Shown piece by piece: positions 42,331 to 54,159 of a stretch of DNA of 64,000 nucleotides. A program made the position numbers and the translations under genes. The notes below the pieces were generated by a model. That model saw only the letters and a program-made list of their open reading frames with translations. It had not been told where the DNA came from and did no database searches. Within the stretch, counting starts at the first letter, position 1; each line of letters starts with the position of its first letter. The stretch covers positions 461-64,460 of the forward strand of contig JAPPGF010000012.1 in assembly GCA_028875075.1 (NCBI GenBank), in the 5' to 3' direction. The DNA is from Gemmatimonadota bacterium. Lineage in GTDB: Bacteria > Gemmatimonadota > Gemmatimonadetes > Longimicrobiales > Gaopeijiaceae.

Positions 42331-43604
42331 GGCAAAGACAGCTGCGCTAGGCGCGTCCAGAAGTCCGGGAAACTCACGTCCACGGTCTCGCCGCCGCGAA
42401 CACGTATGTCGTTCCCGGGCAGGGCCCCCAGCACACCAAACGCCATCGCGATGCGGTGATCGCCCAGCGAGTCGACCGTGCCCGAGAGCGGATGATCCCC
42501 GCCCTGGATCTCTAGCCCATCCGGCAGCTCCTCCGCCTCGGCCCCGACCGCGCGCAGGTTCAGCGCCAGCGCGCGGATGCGGTCGGTCTCCTTGTGCCGG
42601 AGCTCTCCTGCGCCCGTGATCCGCGTGGTTCCGTGGGCGCGCGCTGCCGCCACGGAAAGGATCGGTATCTCGTCGATCGCCGCCACGACATCGGCCGCGC
42701 CGATCTCGGTCGCACGGAGTTCGCCGGCACGAGCTGTGATGGTACCGACCGGCTCTCCGGCCTGTTCGGCTTCGGCCTCGACGACGAGGCGGGCTCCCAT
42801 CCGCTCGAGCACCGGGAGCATACCCGTGCGGGTCGGGTTGAGTCCGACGCCTCGCACACTCAGCTCGCGTCCCGCACCCCCGAGCAGGGCCAGCACGATC
42901 AGGAACGCCGCCGAGGACAGGTCCCCCGGAACCACCAGATCGAGCGGCTCAAGCCGCCCGGGCGGGTCGCGAAGCTCCACGCGCCAGCACTCGCCCGAGC
43001 GGCCGGACCTCACGACGGCGCCCATGGCGGCGAGCATCCGTTCTGAATGGTCGCGCGAGCGTCCCGGCTCGGAGAGCAGGACCGACACGCCGCCCACCAC
43101 GCCCGCGAGGATCAGCGAGCTCTTGACCTGTGCACTTGCGACCGGGAGTTCGTACGTGAGAGGGCGCAGGGCCCCGCCCTGGATCTCGAGAGGGAGCCGG
43201 TCCTCGTCCAGCAGGAAGCGGAAGCGCGCGCCCATGCGCGAGAGCGGCCGCGTCACACGCGCCATGGGGCGTCGGGAGAGGGAGGCGTCCCCCGTGATCA
43301 CGGCCCGCAGCGGCTGGCCTGCGAGCACGCCGACAAGCAAGCGCGCGCCGGTTCCGCTGTTCCCCAGGTCGAGCGGACCATCCGGCGCCGACAGCCCGCG
43401 CAGACCCCGCCCGCGTACGACGGTCTCACCCTCTTGGACGGCCAGCGCCGGGACTTCTGCACCCAGCGCCTTGAGGGCGTCGGCCGTGGAGACGGGATCC
43501 GCACCTGGGAGGAGGCCGCGCAGGCGACTCGGGCCCTCGGCGATGGCTGCGAAGATCAACGCGCGCTGGGTGACTGACTTGTCGCCCGGCACCGTGATGA
43601 TCAT
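42327..43604 (-). CDS. aroA: 3-phosphoshikimate 1-carboxyvinyltransferase (EPSP synthase)
   Basis: The ATG at 43604, overlapping the tyrA stop (ATGA), gives a 425-residue enzyme. Motifs are VPGDKSVTQRALIFAAIAEG at the start, DLGNSGTGARLLVGVLAG for the shikimate/PEP site, and SLSRRPMARVTRPL. The C-terminal block has DEIPILSVAAARA and RHKETDRIRALA. It is the sixth shikimate-pathway step. The longer ORF start at 43784 lies inside tyrA and is rejected. Confidence 0.94.
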   Translation of the reverse strand: MIITVPGDKSVTQRALIFAAIAEGPSRLRGLLPGADPVSTADALKALGAEVPALAVQEGETVVRGRGLRGLSAPDGPLDLGNSGTGARLLVGVLAGQPLRAVITGDASLSRRPMARVTRPLSRMGARFRFLLDEDRLPLEIQGGALRPLTYELPVASAQVKSSLILAGVVGGVSVLLSEPGRSRDHSERMLAAMGAVVRSGRSGECWRVELRDPPGRLEPLDLVVPGDLSSAAFLIVLALLGGAGRELSVRGVGLNPTRTGMLPVLERMGARLVVEAEAEQAGEPVGTITARAGELRATEIGAADVVAAIDEIPILSVAAARAHGTTRITGAGELRHKETDRIRALALNLRAVGAEAEELPDGLEIQGGDHPLSGTVDSLGDHRIAMAFGVLGALPGNDIRVRGGETVDVSFPDFWTRLAQLSLP

Positions 43605-44494
43605 TCCGTTTCGCTCGCGCGCTTGCCCCGGCCCACCCGCCAACGGCCAGTCCGCGCCATCAGCTCGGCGACCGCCCCGAGCTCTCCCGACTCGAGCCGT
43701 ACGGCCAGCTCCTCCAGCCGACCGCCTAGGTCGCGCAGCAGGCCGGCCAACTCCGGGGCAGTGTGAGCGAACAGATCGCGCCACACTTCAGGGGAACTCT
43801 CGGCGAGGCGTGTCATGTCACGGCCACCGGGTCCCAGGTCCGAGGCTCGGGCTCCGCAGTCCTCCAGCGCGAGAGCGAGCGCGTTGGCCGTGAGCTGCGG
43901 CAGCTGGCTGACCCTCTCCATTAGCCGGTCGTGCGATTCCGGGTCGGTCCACTCGGGACGGCAACCGAGGTTCGACCAGAAGAGTTCGACAGTCTGCGCG
44001 GCGTGGGGTTCGACTCCGCGGTCCGCGCATAGCCAGACCAGCGCGTCACGGAACAGATCTTCGTGGCCGCCGTCGAACCCGGAACGCTCCCCGCCCGCCA
44101 TCGGATGCGCACCCACGTAGCGGGACGAGAGCCCCGCCCGCTGCACCGCATGGAGGATCGGGCGCTTGAGACCGGCCACGTCGGTGACCACGGCGTCGTC
44201 GCGGAGCAGCGGCGCGTGAACGGGCACCATCTCCACAATGGGCGCGAGCGGTGCCGCATAGACGACCAGATCGGCGTCCGCGATCACGTCGCGCGCGTCG
44301 GGGGCGGCCGGCACACGCAGTACGCGTTCGGCAGCTGCACGGTCACGGGGGTCAGGTGTGGCACCCAGCACACGCGTGCCGTCCTCGCGCGAAATCAGCG
44401 CGCGCACCAAAGAGCCGCCCATCAACCCGAGCCCAATTACGGCGATAGTGGACCCGCTCGAGGATCCCGGGAGCCGGCTGGGGGGTTCGCTCAT
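43601..44494 (-). CDS. tyrA: prephenate dehydrogenase
   Basis: The 297-residue protein has the NAD-binding Rossmann motif IAVIGLGLMGGSLVRAL, then VVTDVAGLKRPIL, RYVGAHPMAGGERSGFDGG with the catalytic His-containing HPMAG, and the helical C-terminal dimerisation domain (SQLPQLTANALALAL). It converts prephenate to 4-hydroxyphenylpyruvate for tyrosine synthesis. No chorismate mutase or ACT domain is attached. The ATG at 44494 is used. Confidence 0.92.
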   Translation of the reverse strand: MSEPPSRLPGSSSGSTIAVIGLGLMGGSLVRALISREDGTRVLGATPDPRDRAAAERVLRVPAAPDARDVIADADLVVYAAPLAPIVEMVPVHAPLLRDDAVVTDVAGLKRPILHAVQRAGLSSRYVGAHPMAGGERSGFDGGHEDLFRDALVWLCADRGVEPHAAQTVELFWSNLGCRPEWTDPESHDRLMERVSQLPQLTANALALALEDCGARASDLGPGGRDMTRLAESSPEVWRDLFAHTAPELAGLLRDLGGRLEELAVRLESGELGAVAELMARTGRWRVGRGKRASETE

Positions 44495-44501
44495 GACCGC
44501 C

Positions 44502-45422
44502 TCAATCGAGGGACTCGGAGAACGGGATCTCGAGCACCAGCCCGTCGTGCGCGACCCGTGCACCTGGGAATTCGGCGGCCGCCTCCTGTTCGAGCGCCCG
44601 GGGATTGTCAGCATACCGGGCCGACACGTGCGTGAGCAGAAGGCTGCGCACGCCGGCCTTGCGGGCGGTGCGAGCAGCGCCCGCAGCCGTGGAGTGATAC
44701 GTCTCGCGTGCACGTGCTGCCTCTTTCTCACCGAAGGTGCAGTCGTGTACGAGAAGATCCGCGTGGCGTGCTGTCTCGCGGGTCCCGGCGCAGGGGCGGG
44801 AGTCGCCGGTGTAGACTACCCGCCGCCCGGGCCGGGGCGCCCCGACCACGTCAGACGGCCGGACAACGCGCCCGTCGACCTGTACGGACTCGCCGCGGTG
44901 AAGCCGGCCACGGAGCGGGCCTTCAGGGACACCTAGCGCTCGGGCGCGTTCCGCGTCGAAGCGCCCCAGACGGTCGTCCTCGACGAGCGCGTAGCCCACG
45001 GCCTGCACGCCGTGATCCACGGCGAAGGCGACCACCCTGTATCCGCTACGGGGGACGGTATCGCCCGGGGCGAGCTCGCGGATCGGAACCTTGAACGGAA
45101 TCCTTTCGACCCCGAGGTGTGCCGCGGTCTCCAGGGCCGGACGGCTCTCGGGTGGCCCGAACAGCTCTACTGGCTCCTGTCTTCCCTGCAGCCCGAGCGT
45201 GCGCAAGAGGCCGCTGATCCCGAGGAAGTGGTCCGCATGCATGTGCGTGATGTATACGGCGCCGATTCCGAAGCCGGTACCATGGCGCATCATCTGTCGC
45301 TGAGTGCCTTCCCCGCAGTCGAACAGCATCAGATCACCCTCCCGCTGGACGGCGAGGGCGGCGACGTTGCGGCCGACGGTAGGACGAGAGGCCGCGGTCC
45401 CGAGAAACGTTACACGGATCAC
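44502..45422 (-). CDS. rnz: ribonuclease Z
   Basis: The GTG at 45422 starts a 306-residue metallo-beta-lactamase-fold endonuclease that trims tRNA 3' ends. Motifs are VTFLGTAASRPTVGRN, FDCGEGTQRQMM, THMHADHFLGISGLL with the zinc-binding HxHxDH, VVYTGDSRPC, LVHDCTFGEK and LLLTHVSARY. It stands 8 bases from the tyrA start on the same strand and opposite to the sulfite dehydrogenase operon. Confidence 0.93.
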   Translation of the reverse strand: MIRVTFLGTAASRPTVGRNVAALAVQREGDLMLFDCGEGTQRQMMRHGTGFGIGAVYITHMHADHFLGISGLLRTLGLQGRQEPVELFGPPESRPALETAAHLGVERIPFKVPIRELAPGDTVPRSGYRVVAFAVDHGVQAVGYALVEDDRLGRFDAERARALGVPEGPLRGRLHRGESVQVDGRVVRPSDVVGAPRPGRRVVYTGDSRPCAGTRETARHADLLVHDCTFGEKEAARARETYHSTAAGAARTARKAGVRSLLLTHVSARYADNPRALEQEAAAEFPGARVAHDGLVLEIPFSESLD

Positions 45423-45904
45423 GACAGAGAATGTAGCGTCGAACCGGCCATTGTTCCCCACCGGTTCGGCTAAGCGACCGTGCCGGCTTCCGCGCCCACC
45501 CGCAGCCTGGAGGACGGGCCGCACGATGCCACGACTCGGAACTCATCCGTGGTTCCGACGGCGATCCCTCCGAATACACGGGATCGATGCGTCTCGGCGC
45601 GTCCACCCGTACGGCCCCGGCCGAGGCCCACGGTCCGACTCGAACCTGGAGTGCACTCCCCCTCCGACCCCAACCGCCATCCGATGCGCACTGAGGCTGT
45701 CCACCGTGTAGTCCTCGCTCCCGTGTCCGCGTCAGCACCGCCTTCTCGTTGCTCCTGTCCGGGCCATCGTTGGTGACTGCCGCTCTGCGGGGAGTCCTGG
45801 AACTGCTCGACCTGATGCGGACCTGTGGCCTTTCTTGTTCCCGTGCGGTTCCTGTAGCAGGTTGGGGGAAACACGCACACGGGAAGCGGCTAGGGAGCCT
45901 AGAC
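45423..45904. other. divergent rnz / soxC-like intergenic region, no gene supported
   Basis: About 480 bases lie between two divergent genes. ORFs of 130-295 codons cross it in several frames with Arg/Ser/Pro-rich, family-free translations, as expected for GC-rich noncoding DNA. The promoters of both flanking genes should be here, but no clear pair of boxes stands out. Confidence 0.45.
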
Positions 45905-47161
45905 ATGGACCGATCCAAGCTGTCTCGACGCGCCTGGCTGACGACCACGTCCGGCGTCATCGCGGCAGGCCTGCTGCGGACGCAAACGGATGCCGTGAGA
46001 CTGGAGGCGCAGGAGGCCCCGGAGGGTTTGCGCGATCCGAGCAAGGTGCCGGGACGTCCGACCTCCGAGGTCGGCGCTAGAGCCCCCGGTGAGCAGCCGA
46101 GCCGGCTGGTAAGAAACCAGAACCTGTCCAGCTCGTCGCGCACTCCGCTGCAGGACCTGAACGGGACCATCACGCCCGCCGATCTGCACTTCGAACGGCA
46201 CCACGCCGGTGTGCCCGACATCGTCGCCGAGGACCACGAGCTCCTGATTCATGGCATGGTCGATCGTCCCATGATGTTCCGGATGGCCGACCTGAAGCGC
46301 TACCCGTGCGCCTCTCAGACCTACTTTCTGGAGTGCTCGGGCAACGGAGGAGGGGCCTACAGCCGCGACCGGATGCCTACTGACATCACCGTCCAAGCGC
46401 TCGACGGCCTTCTGAGCACGAGCGAGTGGACCGGCCTCCCACTCTCCTGGGTGCTGCGGGAGGTCGGCGTGCGCCTGGGCGCGAGCTGGATGCTGGCTGA
46501 AGGCGGGGACGCGGCCCTCATGTCGCGGAGCGTGCCGCTGGACAAGGCTATGGATGACGCGCTCCTAGCGTACGGGCAAAACGGGGAGGCGATCCGGCCT
46601 GAACAGGGCTACCCGCTGCGCCTCTTCCTGCCAGGCTGGGAAGGGAACATCAGCGTGAAGTGGCTGCGCCGCCTCGAGATCACCGATCGGCCTACGATGA
46701 CCCGGGACGAGACGTCGAAATACACGGATCCCCTGCGCGGGGGCGCGGCCCGCCAGTTCAGCTTCGTAATGGATGCCAAGTCAGTGATCACTTTCCCCTC
46801 GTACCCGTACGCGCTGCCGGATCGCGGCTGGTGGGAGATCAAGGGGCTCGCATGGACGGGCCGCGGCCGGATCACTCGGGTCGAGGTCAGCACGGATGGA
46901 GGCCGAAGCTGGGCAGACGCCCAGCTCCAGCGGCCGGTTCTGTCGAAGTCGACGGTCCGGTTCCGGCACCTTTGGGAGTGGAGCGGGCGCGAGGCACTCA
47001 TCGTGAGCCGTGCGACGGACGAGACGGGCTACGTCCAGCCTACGGTTCACCAGCTCTGGGACGTTCGGGGAGAGCGGACGTCCTACCACCAGAACCATCA
47101 GCGGGCCTGGAAGGTCGCATCGACGGGAGAAGTGACGTTCGGGCTGGGAGATCTCGTGTGA
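45905..47161 (+). CDS. molybdopterin sulfite dehydrogenase, SoxC/SorA-like, Tat exported
   Basis: The ATG at 45905 follows GGGAG and starts a 418-residue protein with a Tat signal (SRRAWLTTTSG). The molybdopterin domain has YFLECSGNGGG, whose Cys is the Mo ligand, then WTGLPLSWVLREVGV, and PLRLFLPGWEGNISVKWLRRLEI. The C-terminal dimerisation domain has AWTGRGRITRVEVSTDGG. It should oxidise sulfite, or act within a Sox cycle, in the periplasm. The stop overlaps the GTG of a cytochrome c gene by 4 bases, giving a two-gene operon. No soxAXYZB genes are present, so a stand-alone sulfite dehydrogenase is more likely. Confidence 0.87.
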   Translation: MDRSKLSRRAWLTTTSGVIAAGLLRTQTDAVRLEAQEAPEGLRDPSKVPGRPTSEVGARAPGEQPSRLVRNQNLSSSSRTPLQDLNGTITPADLHFERHHAGVPDIVAEDHELLIHGMVDRPMMFRMADLKRYPCASQTYFLECSGNGGGAYSRDRMPTDITVQALDGLLSTSEWTGLPLSWVLREVGVRLGASWMLAEGGDAALMSRSVPLDKAMDDALLAYGQNGEAIRPEQGYPLRLFLPGWEGNISVKWLRRLEITDRPTMTRDETSKYTDPLRGGAARQFSFVMDAKSVITFPSYPYALPDRGWWEIKGLAWTGRGRITRVEVSTDGGRSWADAQLQRPVLSKSTVRFRHLWEWSGREALIVSRATDETGYVQPTVHQLWDVRGERTSYHQNHQRAWKVASTGEVTFGLGDLV

Positions 47162-47742
47162 AGGGCTTGGTCGCTGCCGGCGCGTCGCTGATCCTCGTCG
47201 CTTGCGAGATGTCCGGAGCTGGCGAGGGGGAAGGCATGGAGTCGCCCTACCCGCTTCCCTTGGAGGCGCCGGAGCGCTTCTCGTTCGGACAGGACGCTTC
47301 GGAGGACAGGATCTTCCTCTGGGATATCGATGTGAGGCCGGATGGGGAAGGGCTTCCACAGGGAAGCGGGACGGTGCAGGAAGGGGAGGCCGTGTACCGG
47401 ACCCACTGCCTCGTGTGCCACGGCCCGACCGGGACCGAGGGCCCCTATCACGTCCTGGTGGGCACGGCTCCGTGGGAGGAGTGGCCGGGGTCACGCACGA
47501 TCGGCGGCTATTGGCCGTACGCGACAACCCTGTACGACTTCATCCGCAGAGCGATGCCCCAGCTCACCCCCGGAATCCTCACCGCGAACGAAACGTACGC
47601 GGTCGTCGCCTACCTTCTCCATCTGAACGGCGTCGTGCCGGATGACGCGGTGATGGATGCCGAGGCCCTGCCTGCGGTGATCATGCCGGCCCGCGATCGG
47701 TTTGTTGCGGACGATCGGCGAGGAGGAGCCGAGGTCCGCTAG
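47158..47742 (+). CDS. c-type cytochrome lipoprotein, electron acceptor of the sulfite dehydrogenase
   Basis: The GTG at 47158 overlaps the dehydrogenase stop. The 194-residue protein has a lipoprotein signal (ILVACEM) and one haem motif, CLVCH, preceded by GEAVYRTH. The region around MPQLTPGILT supplies a candidate distal Met. It resembles the cytochrome part of SoxD or the SorB subunit. Translational coupling supports its role in taking electrons from the Mo site. The ORF track start at 46660 is inside the previous gene. Confidence 0.85.
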   Translation: MKGLVAAGASLILVACEMSGAGEGEGMESPYPLPLEAPERFSFGQDASEDRIFLWDIDVRPDGEGLPQGSGTVQEGEAVYRTHCLVCHGPTGTEGPYHVLVGTAPWEEWPGSRTIGGYWPYATTLYDFIRRAMPQLTPGILTANETYAVVAYLLHLNGVVPDDAVMDAEALPAVIMPARDRFVADDRRGGAEVR

Positions 47743-47920
47743 ATAGCGGTCGACCCAACAGGCATACCAAGCGCCTTCGGATGAAGATGGGCCTTATGCG
47801 CGTCACGCCGCCCGGCACCCTCATCCGCACCGCCAAGGGCACGCGCATTGCCCAGCGCCCGTCCCATACCACGACATAGGAGCGACCGTGTGGACACCGA
47901 GCAGACCCGGGGAGGGGAGA

Positions 47921-48285
47921 GTGACCGAAACACCGACCGGACGATTCTGCTGGGGCGAGTTGCTCACGACGGACCCGGCCACCGCCGCCGACTTCTACCG
48001 TGCAGTGATCGGCTGGGGCACCAGGGAGTGGGAGGGAAGCGAGACCCTGTACACCGTGTGGATGAACGATGACACGCCGGTCGGAGGTCTCATGCAACTT
48101 CCGGCGGAACTCACCGCCACCGGCGCCCGCCGCACTGACTCGTCTACATCTCGACACCGGATGCGGAAGCCTGCGGAATGAAGGCCCGGAGCTTGGTAGG
48201 AACTCAATTGAACATGCTCGAACTTCCGGATGTCGGGCCCATGGCCATCATCGCCGACCCGTAAGGGGTCGTCTTCATGTGGCCG
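47921..48285 (+). pseudogene. broken VOC/glyoxalase-like gene
   Basis: The GTG at 47921 has an excellent GGAGGGGAGA site and begins TETPTGRFCWGELLTTDPATAADFYRAVIGW, a typical VOC-family start. At about 48125 one base is missing. In the restored frame the sequence continues PPH-stop-LVYISTPDAEA and later MAIIADP-stop-GVVFMW. The TGA at 48136 stands at a normal Trp position, and the TAA at 48262 at the usual Gln of DPQGAVF. The gene is therefore broken by one indel and two nonsense changes. The middle (ACGMKARSLVGTQLNMLELPDVG) also looks shortened. Confidence 0.85.
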
Positions 48286-48721
48286 GTGAGCCTCGAAGAC
48301 AGGAGGCCGAACCGGCCCGGTGTTCCGCGGGCTCATGACCCGTTAGCGATCAGGAGCAGCTCACCCTTTGGAGCCACGCTTCGCGCCCCCACCGGTGGCT
48401 GGCGAGGGTAGGCTTCCACCCCCCCTCCACCCACCGGCGTCCTGTGCCACTGCCAGGGCAGCGGGCCACACGGGCACGGCGCTGAACGCCGTCGCCAGGA
48501 CGGCCGCGGTCCGTGTCGCCTTCCGGCCAATCCGGTTCCAAACTGACGCTGATACCGTCGCGGGAGCCGGGCCAAGATTGACCGCGAGGACCCTCCGCGG
48601 TAGCCTTCTGCCGCTTCAGAGCCCGCCTGAAACGGCCCCTGACAGCGCCGTCACGCGCACCCGCCCCGCAGGGGCCCGGCGCGCCGTTTTCGATGCCCAC
48701 GTCCCCAGCCGGAGCTGACCC
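48286..48721. other. hppA upstream region, no gene supported
   Basis: About 435 bases precede hppA. Overlapping ORFs in both directions have no family features. The region contains the ribosome site CGGAG just before the hppA GTG. I see no clear promoter or riboswitch. Confidence 0.45.
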
Positions 48722-51121
<2,400 letters not shown>

Positions 51122-51131
51122 CGGGGGTCCC

Positions 51132-51896
51132 GTGAGGCAGTTTCCGGCGACCCTCATCCGGGGCGACCGGCGCCAGGAGCGCCTGAGCTGGATGGTCACG
51201 TTGACCGGCTCCGCCGCCATGCATGCCACGGTCTTAGCAATCCTGCTCCAGGGCGGCCCGACCCCGCAACGCGCGGGCGCTCCCACGTGGCTGTTCGCGG
51301 AGCTCACGGAGGATGGTGGCGGTGGTGAGTCCCCCGTCGTCCGCCTCGCCTGGGGGTCGCCGGCGCCGCGCTCCACTCCCGAGGAACTCACGGTCCCTTC
51401 CGAGATCCCAGTCCCGGAACTTCAGCTCCCGGAGATCGCCCAAGTGGCGGACGTCGAGCTTAGCCTGGAGACGCTTGCGACCGACCGGCCCGCCGTGGTC
51501 GCGCCGCCAGCGCCGTCGGAGCCGGCGTCCGCCGGAGGCGCCGGAGCCTCGGCCCCCGGCAGGGGAAGAGGCGTGGGCGGCAGCAGGGGAGCGGGTCTAG
51601 GGTCCGGCGCCGGACCCGGCGCCGGCACGCCGGCCCAGGGCATCCGCCCGCCCGCACCGCTCACCATTTTGATGCCACCCGTCGCGACCGACCCCGTGCG
51701 CGGGGGCACGGCCAAGGTCCGGCTGCAGGTGGACAGCACCGGTGCGGTAAGTGCCGTCGACGTCCTGGTCTCCAGCGGTGACCGTGGCTACGATAAGCAG
51801 CTCCGTCTCGTAGCCTCGGGTTGGCGCTTCCTCCCGGCCCGGGATGCGGCCAATCGTCCCGTCGCCTACCCATTCGAGGTCTCGGTCACCTTCTGA
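51132..51896 (+). CDS. TonB-family energy transducer-like protein
   Basis: The GTG at 51132 gives a 254-residue protein. It has one N-terminal transmembrane helix (MVTLTGSAAMHATVLAILL), a long Pro/Gly/Ala-rich linker (residues about 60-170) and a C-terminal TonB-type domain (GTAKVRLQVDSTGAVSAVDVLVSSGDRGYDKQLRLVASGWRFLPA). TonB spans the periplasm to energise outer-membrane transport. ExbB/ExbD are not adjacent. The slightly longer ORF start overlaps hppA. Confidence 0.82.
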   Translation: MRQFPATLIRGDRRQERLSWMVTLTGSAAMHATVLAILLQGGPTPQRAGAPTWLFAELTEDGGGGESPVVRLAWGSPAPRSTPEELTVPSEIPVPELQLPEIAQVADVELSLETLATDRPAVVAPPAPSEPASAGGAGASAPGRGRGVGGSRGAGLGSGAGPGAGTPAQGIRPPAPLTILMPPVATDPVRGGTAKVRLQVDSTGAVSAVDVLVSSGDRGYDKQLRLVASGWRFLPARDAANRPVAYPFEVSVTF

Positions 51897-51935
51897 GCTC
51901 GCGGGCCTCGGGCGCTCCCACGACCGCCAAGCAGG

Positions 51936-52736
51936 TCAGGTCCAGTAAGACGCGAGCAACACCCCACCGAAGACGATTCGATACCAGGCGAACGGGACGA
52001 ACGTGTGTTTCTTGACGAAGCCGAGGAACGCCCTCACCACGAGCAAGGCGGACACGAACGAGACGCCGAATCCTATGGCGAACACGGGAACGAGTTCGGG
52101 GGAATAGAGATCGAGGCTGCCCATCAACTCGTACCCGGTCGCGGCCAGCATGACCGGGATCGCGAGAAAGAAAGAGAATTCTGTCGCCGCAACGCGTGAG
52201 GCACCCAGGCCGAGAGCGCCCATGATCGTGGCTCCGGAGCGCGAGACGCCGGGAATCAGGGCAAGGGTCTGGGCTAGCCCGATCCCGAGCGCCTGGGCGG
52301 GTGTGATGTCATCGACAGTCTCGGTCCTGGGCGGGCGGTGCCATCGCTCGACGGCCAGGATCAGCATCCCCCCAACGACGAGCGACGCCGACACGACCAC
52401 GGGGTCGAAGAATCGCTCCGTGATGATGTCGTGGATCAACAAGCCTAGCACGGCAGCTGGTGCGAAGGCGATCGCGACGTTCAGCAGGAAGCGTCGCGCC
52501 ACGGGGTCGGTGCGGCAGCCGGTGAGCGAGCACACCACCTTGACTCTCTCCACCCATAGCACGGCGAGAATGGCGCCCAGCTGGATCACGATGTCGAAGG
52601 TGACGGCCACCTCGCCTTCGAAAGAAAGCCAGCGGCCGACGAGAATCAGGTGGCCGGTCGAGGATACGGGAATGAACTCGGTCGTGCCTTCTACCAAGCC
52701 CAGAACCAGTGCCTTCGCCCAGGTCAACAGGTCCAA
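51936..52736 (-). CDS. uppP: undecaprenyl-diphosphatase
   Basis: The 266-residue membrane enzyme dephosphorylates undecaprenyl-PP to recycle the lipid carrier of cell-wall synthesis. Motifs are LVEGTTEFIPVSSTGHLIL near the N-terminus and IPGVSRSGATIMGAL in the second half, both containing catalytic residues. The start is TTG at 52736 with TGGGAG upstream. It converges with the TonB-like gene. Confidence 0.94.
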   Translation of the reverse strand: MDLLTWAKALVLGLVEGTTEFIPVSSTGHLILVGRWLSFEGEVAVTFDIVIQLGAILAVLWVERVKVVCSLTGCRTDPVARRFLLNVAIAFAPAAVLGLLIHDIITERFFDPVVVSASLVVGGMLILAVERWHRPPRTETVDDITPAQALGIGLAQTLALIPGVSRSGATIMGALGLGASRVAATEFSFFLAIPVMLAATGYELMGSLDLYSPELVPVFAIGFGVSFVSALLVVRAFLGFVKKHTFVPFAWYRIVFGGVLLASYWT

Positions 52737-53098
52737 GAGCGGCTCCCAGGCGAAGGGCCACGACAGGGCACCACGAGCGGGACGAGTACTAGGCCCGAGA
52801 GATCAGAGTCACGGGCCGCCGCGTGCGTCGCGGCAGCCGATCGCCCGACACGGCTGACCCGCCGGGCCGGGGCCGTCAGTTGGCGAGCCAACATCCGAGA
52901 GTCACCGTTCGCAGCGCGTGGCGCAACGGCAGCGAGGTCGTGCCATCGGCGGTCGCAACGTCCGAATCCGTCGCATAGTCTCTCGGTGGTGCGGTCGAGT
53001 CCCCGATATGCTGACGACCGCAACGATACCGGGCGCCACGCGATGCCGCGACAGTTCGTCCCGCTGCCTGCCATCAGCGACGACGGCCGCGCGCTGGC
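52737..53098. other. intergenic, no gene supported
   Basis: About 360 bases lie between the uppP start and the end of the frameshifted hypothetical gene. Translations in all frames are Arg/Ser/Ala-rich with no domain features. It should include the uppP promoter. Confidence 0.45.
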
Positions 53099-53937
53099 CT
53101 ACGGAGCCGCCCGGGACTCCTCGACCAGGGCTCCGAGCACGAGGTTCCGGATGTCGTCGGACGGACGACCGCTCCGCAGGAGCTGAGCGTTGAGAGCTGC
53201 GCGGGCCTTACCTGTGTCCCCTACCCCGAGATACACGGCGACGGCGGCGTCGAGCACAATGGAAGGCGGCAGCAGTTGGGACACGTCGGGCTCGGTGAGC
53301 CTGAGAGCGTCGGCCGCGCTCGACGCCTGGGAGAGATCTAGGGTTCGCAGGCCCTCGAGGAGAGCGACCGACTCCCGGACAGCTGCGCGGGTGCGCCGTG
53401 GTCGGCCCGGTAGTCCCAGACTCCGTCATAGAACGTGGCATCACACCACCCCACCGCCCGGCCGTGCAGTACGCCCTCGACCAGCGCGAACCCCTGGAAC
53501 CACTCGCACCAATCGGCTGGGGGACCCTCCCCGAGCGCGCGCTCGAACGCGACGAGCCCCGAAACGGCGGGATCCCACCACGCGAACGGAGGCGTCTGCC
53601 CGCTGCGACCCACACGCGTCAGCCAGCCGGCGATCGCCCGTCGCTCCACGGGCGCGATTCCGATGACGGGCGGCGGATCATACGGCAGCGGCGCGAACCG
53701 CGCGCGTGACAGGATCCGTGTCAGGTTCACCGGATGATCGGCGAAGCTGAAGAGTCCGTCGGCCCCACCTCCCAGGAAGCGCGCCCGTTCGGCACGCGTA
53801 TCCAGGAGCGGGCGAGCATCGGTGTTGGCGGTCCACCGTTCCAGCAGCGGGCCCAACGTCCGATGATCGAATAGCAGCAGGCTCTCGAGCATGCCCGCGG
53901 TGAGCGTCCGCTTCGAGAAGCTCGGCCGGTGATCCAT
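53099..53937 (-). pseudogene. frameshifted gene of unknown function
   Basis: From the ATG at 53937 the frame reads a soluble protein (SFSKRTLTAGMLESLLLFD..., WCDATFYDGVWDYRADH) and ends early in SSRACEP at a TAG. In another frame, from about 53400 onward, a natural-looking continuation is open: RTRAAVRESVALLEGLRTL, then DLSQASSAADALRLTEPDV and AVAVYLGVGDTGKARAALNAQLL, ending at TAG 53099. One indel near 53400 would join them into a protein of about 278 residues. The C-terminal part looks TPR-like. The start may also be truncated, since the frame is open for 17 more codons upstream. I do not recognise the family. Confidence 0.6.
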
Positions 53938-54159
53938 GCAGACCGGAGCAAGCAGCTCGCCGGACTCGGAGGAGATCGTTCAGGAAGGTACGGGCCGGGG
54001 GGATCTCAGTAAGGGCGGGCGAAGAGTTTCCGCGCTCACGGCCGAAACCTAGTCGCCCGCCGCGCGATTTCCAGTTCGGAGCGCACGTGCCGCTTGTGCC
54101 GGCCCTCGTCTGGCGAGAGGTTCCGCGCGCGAACTCCCACCTCCAGGCCCAGCCTACTC

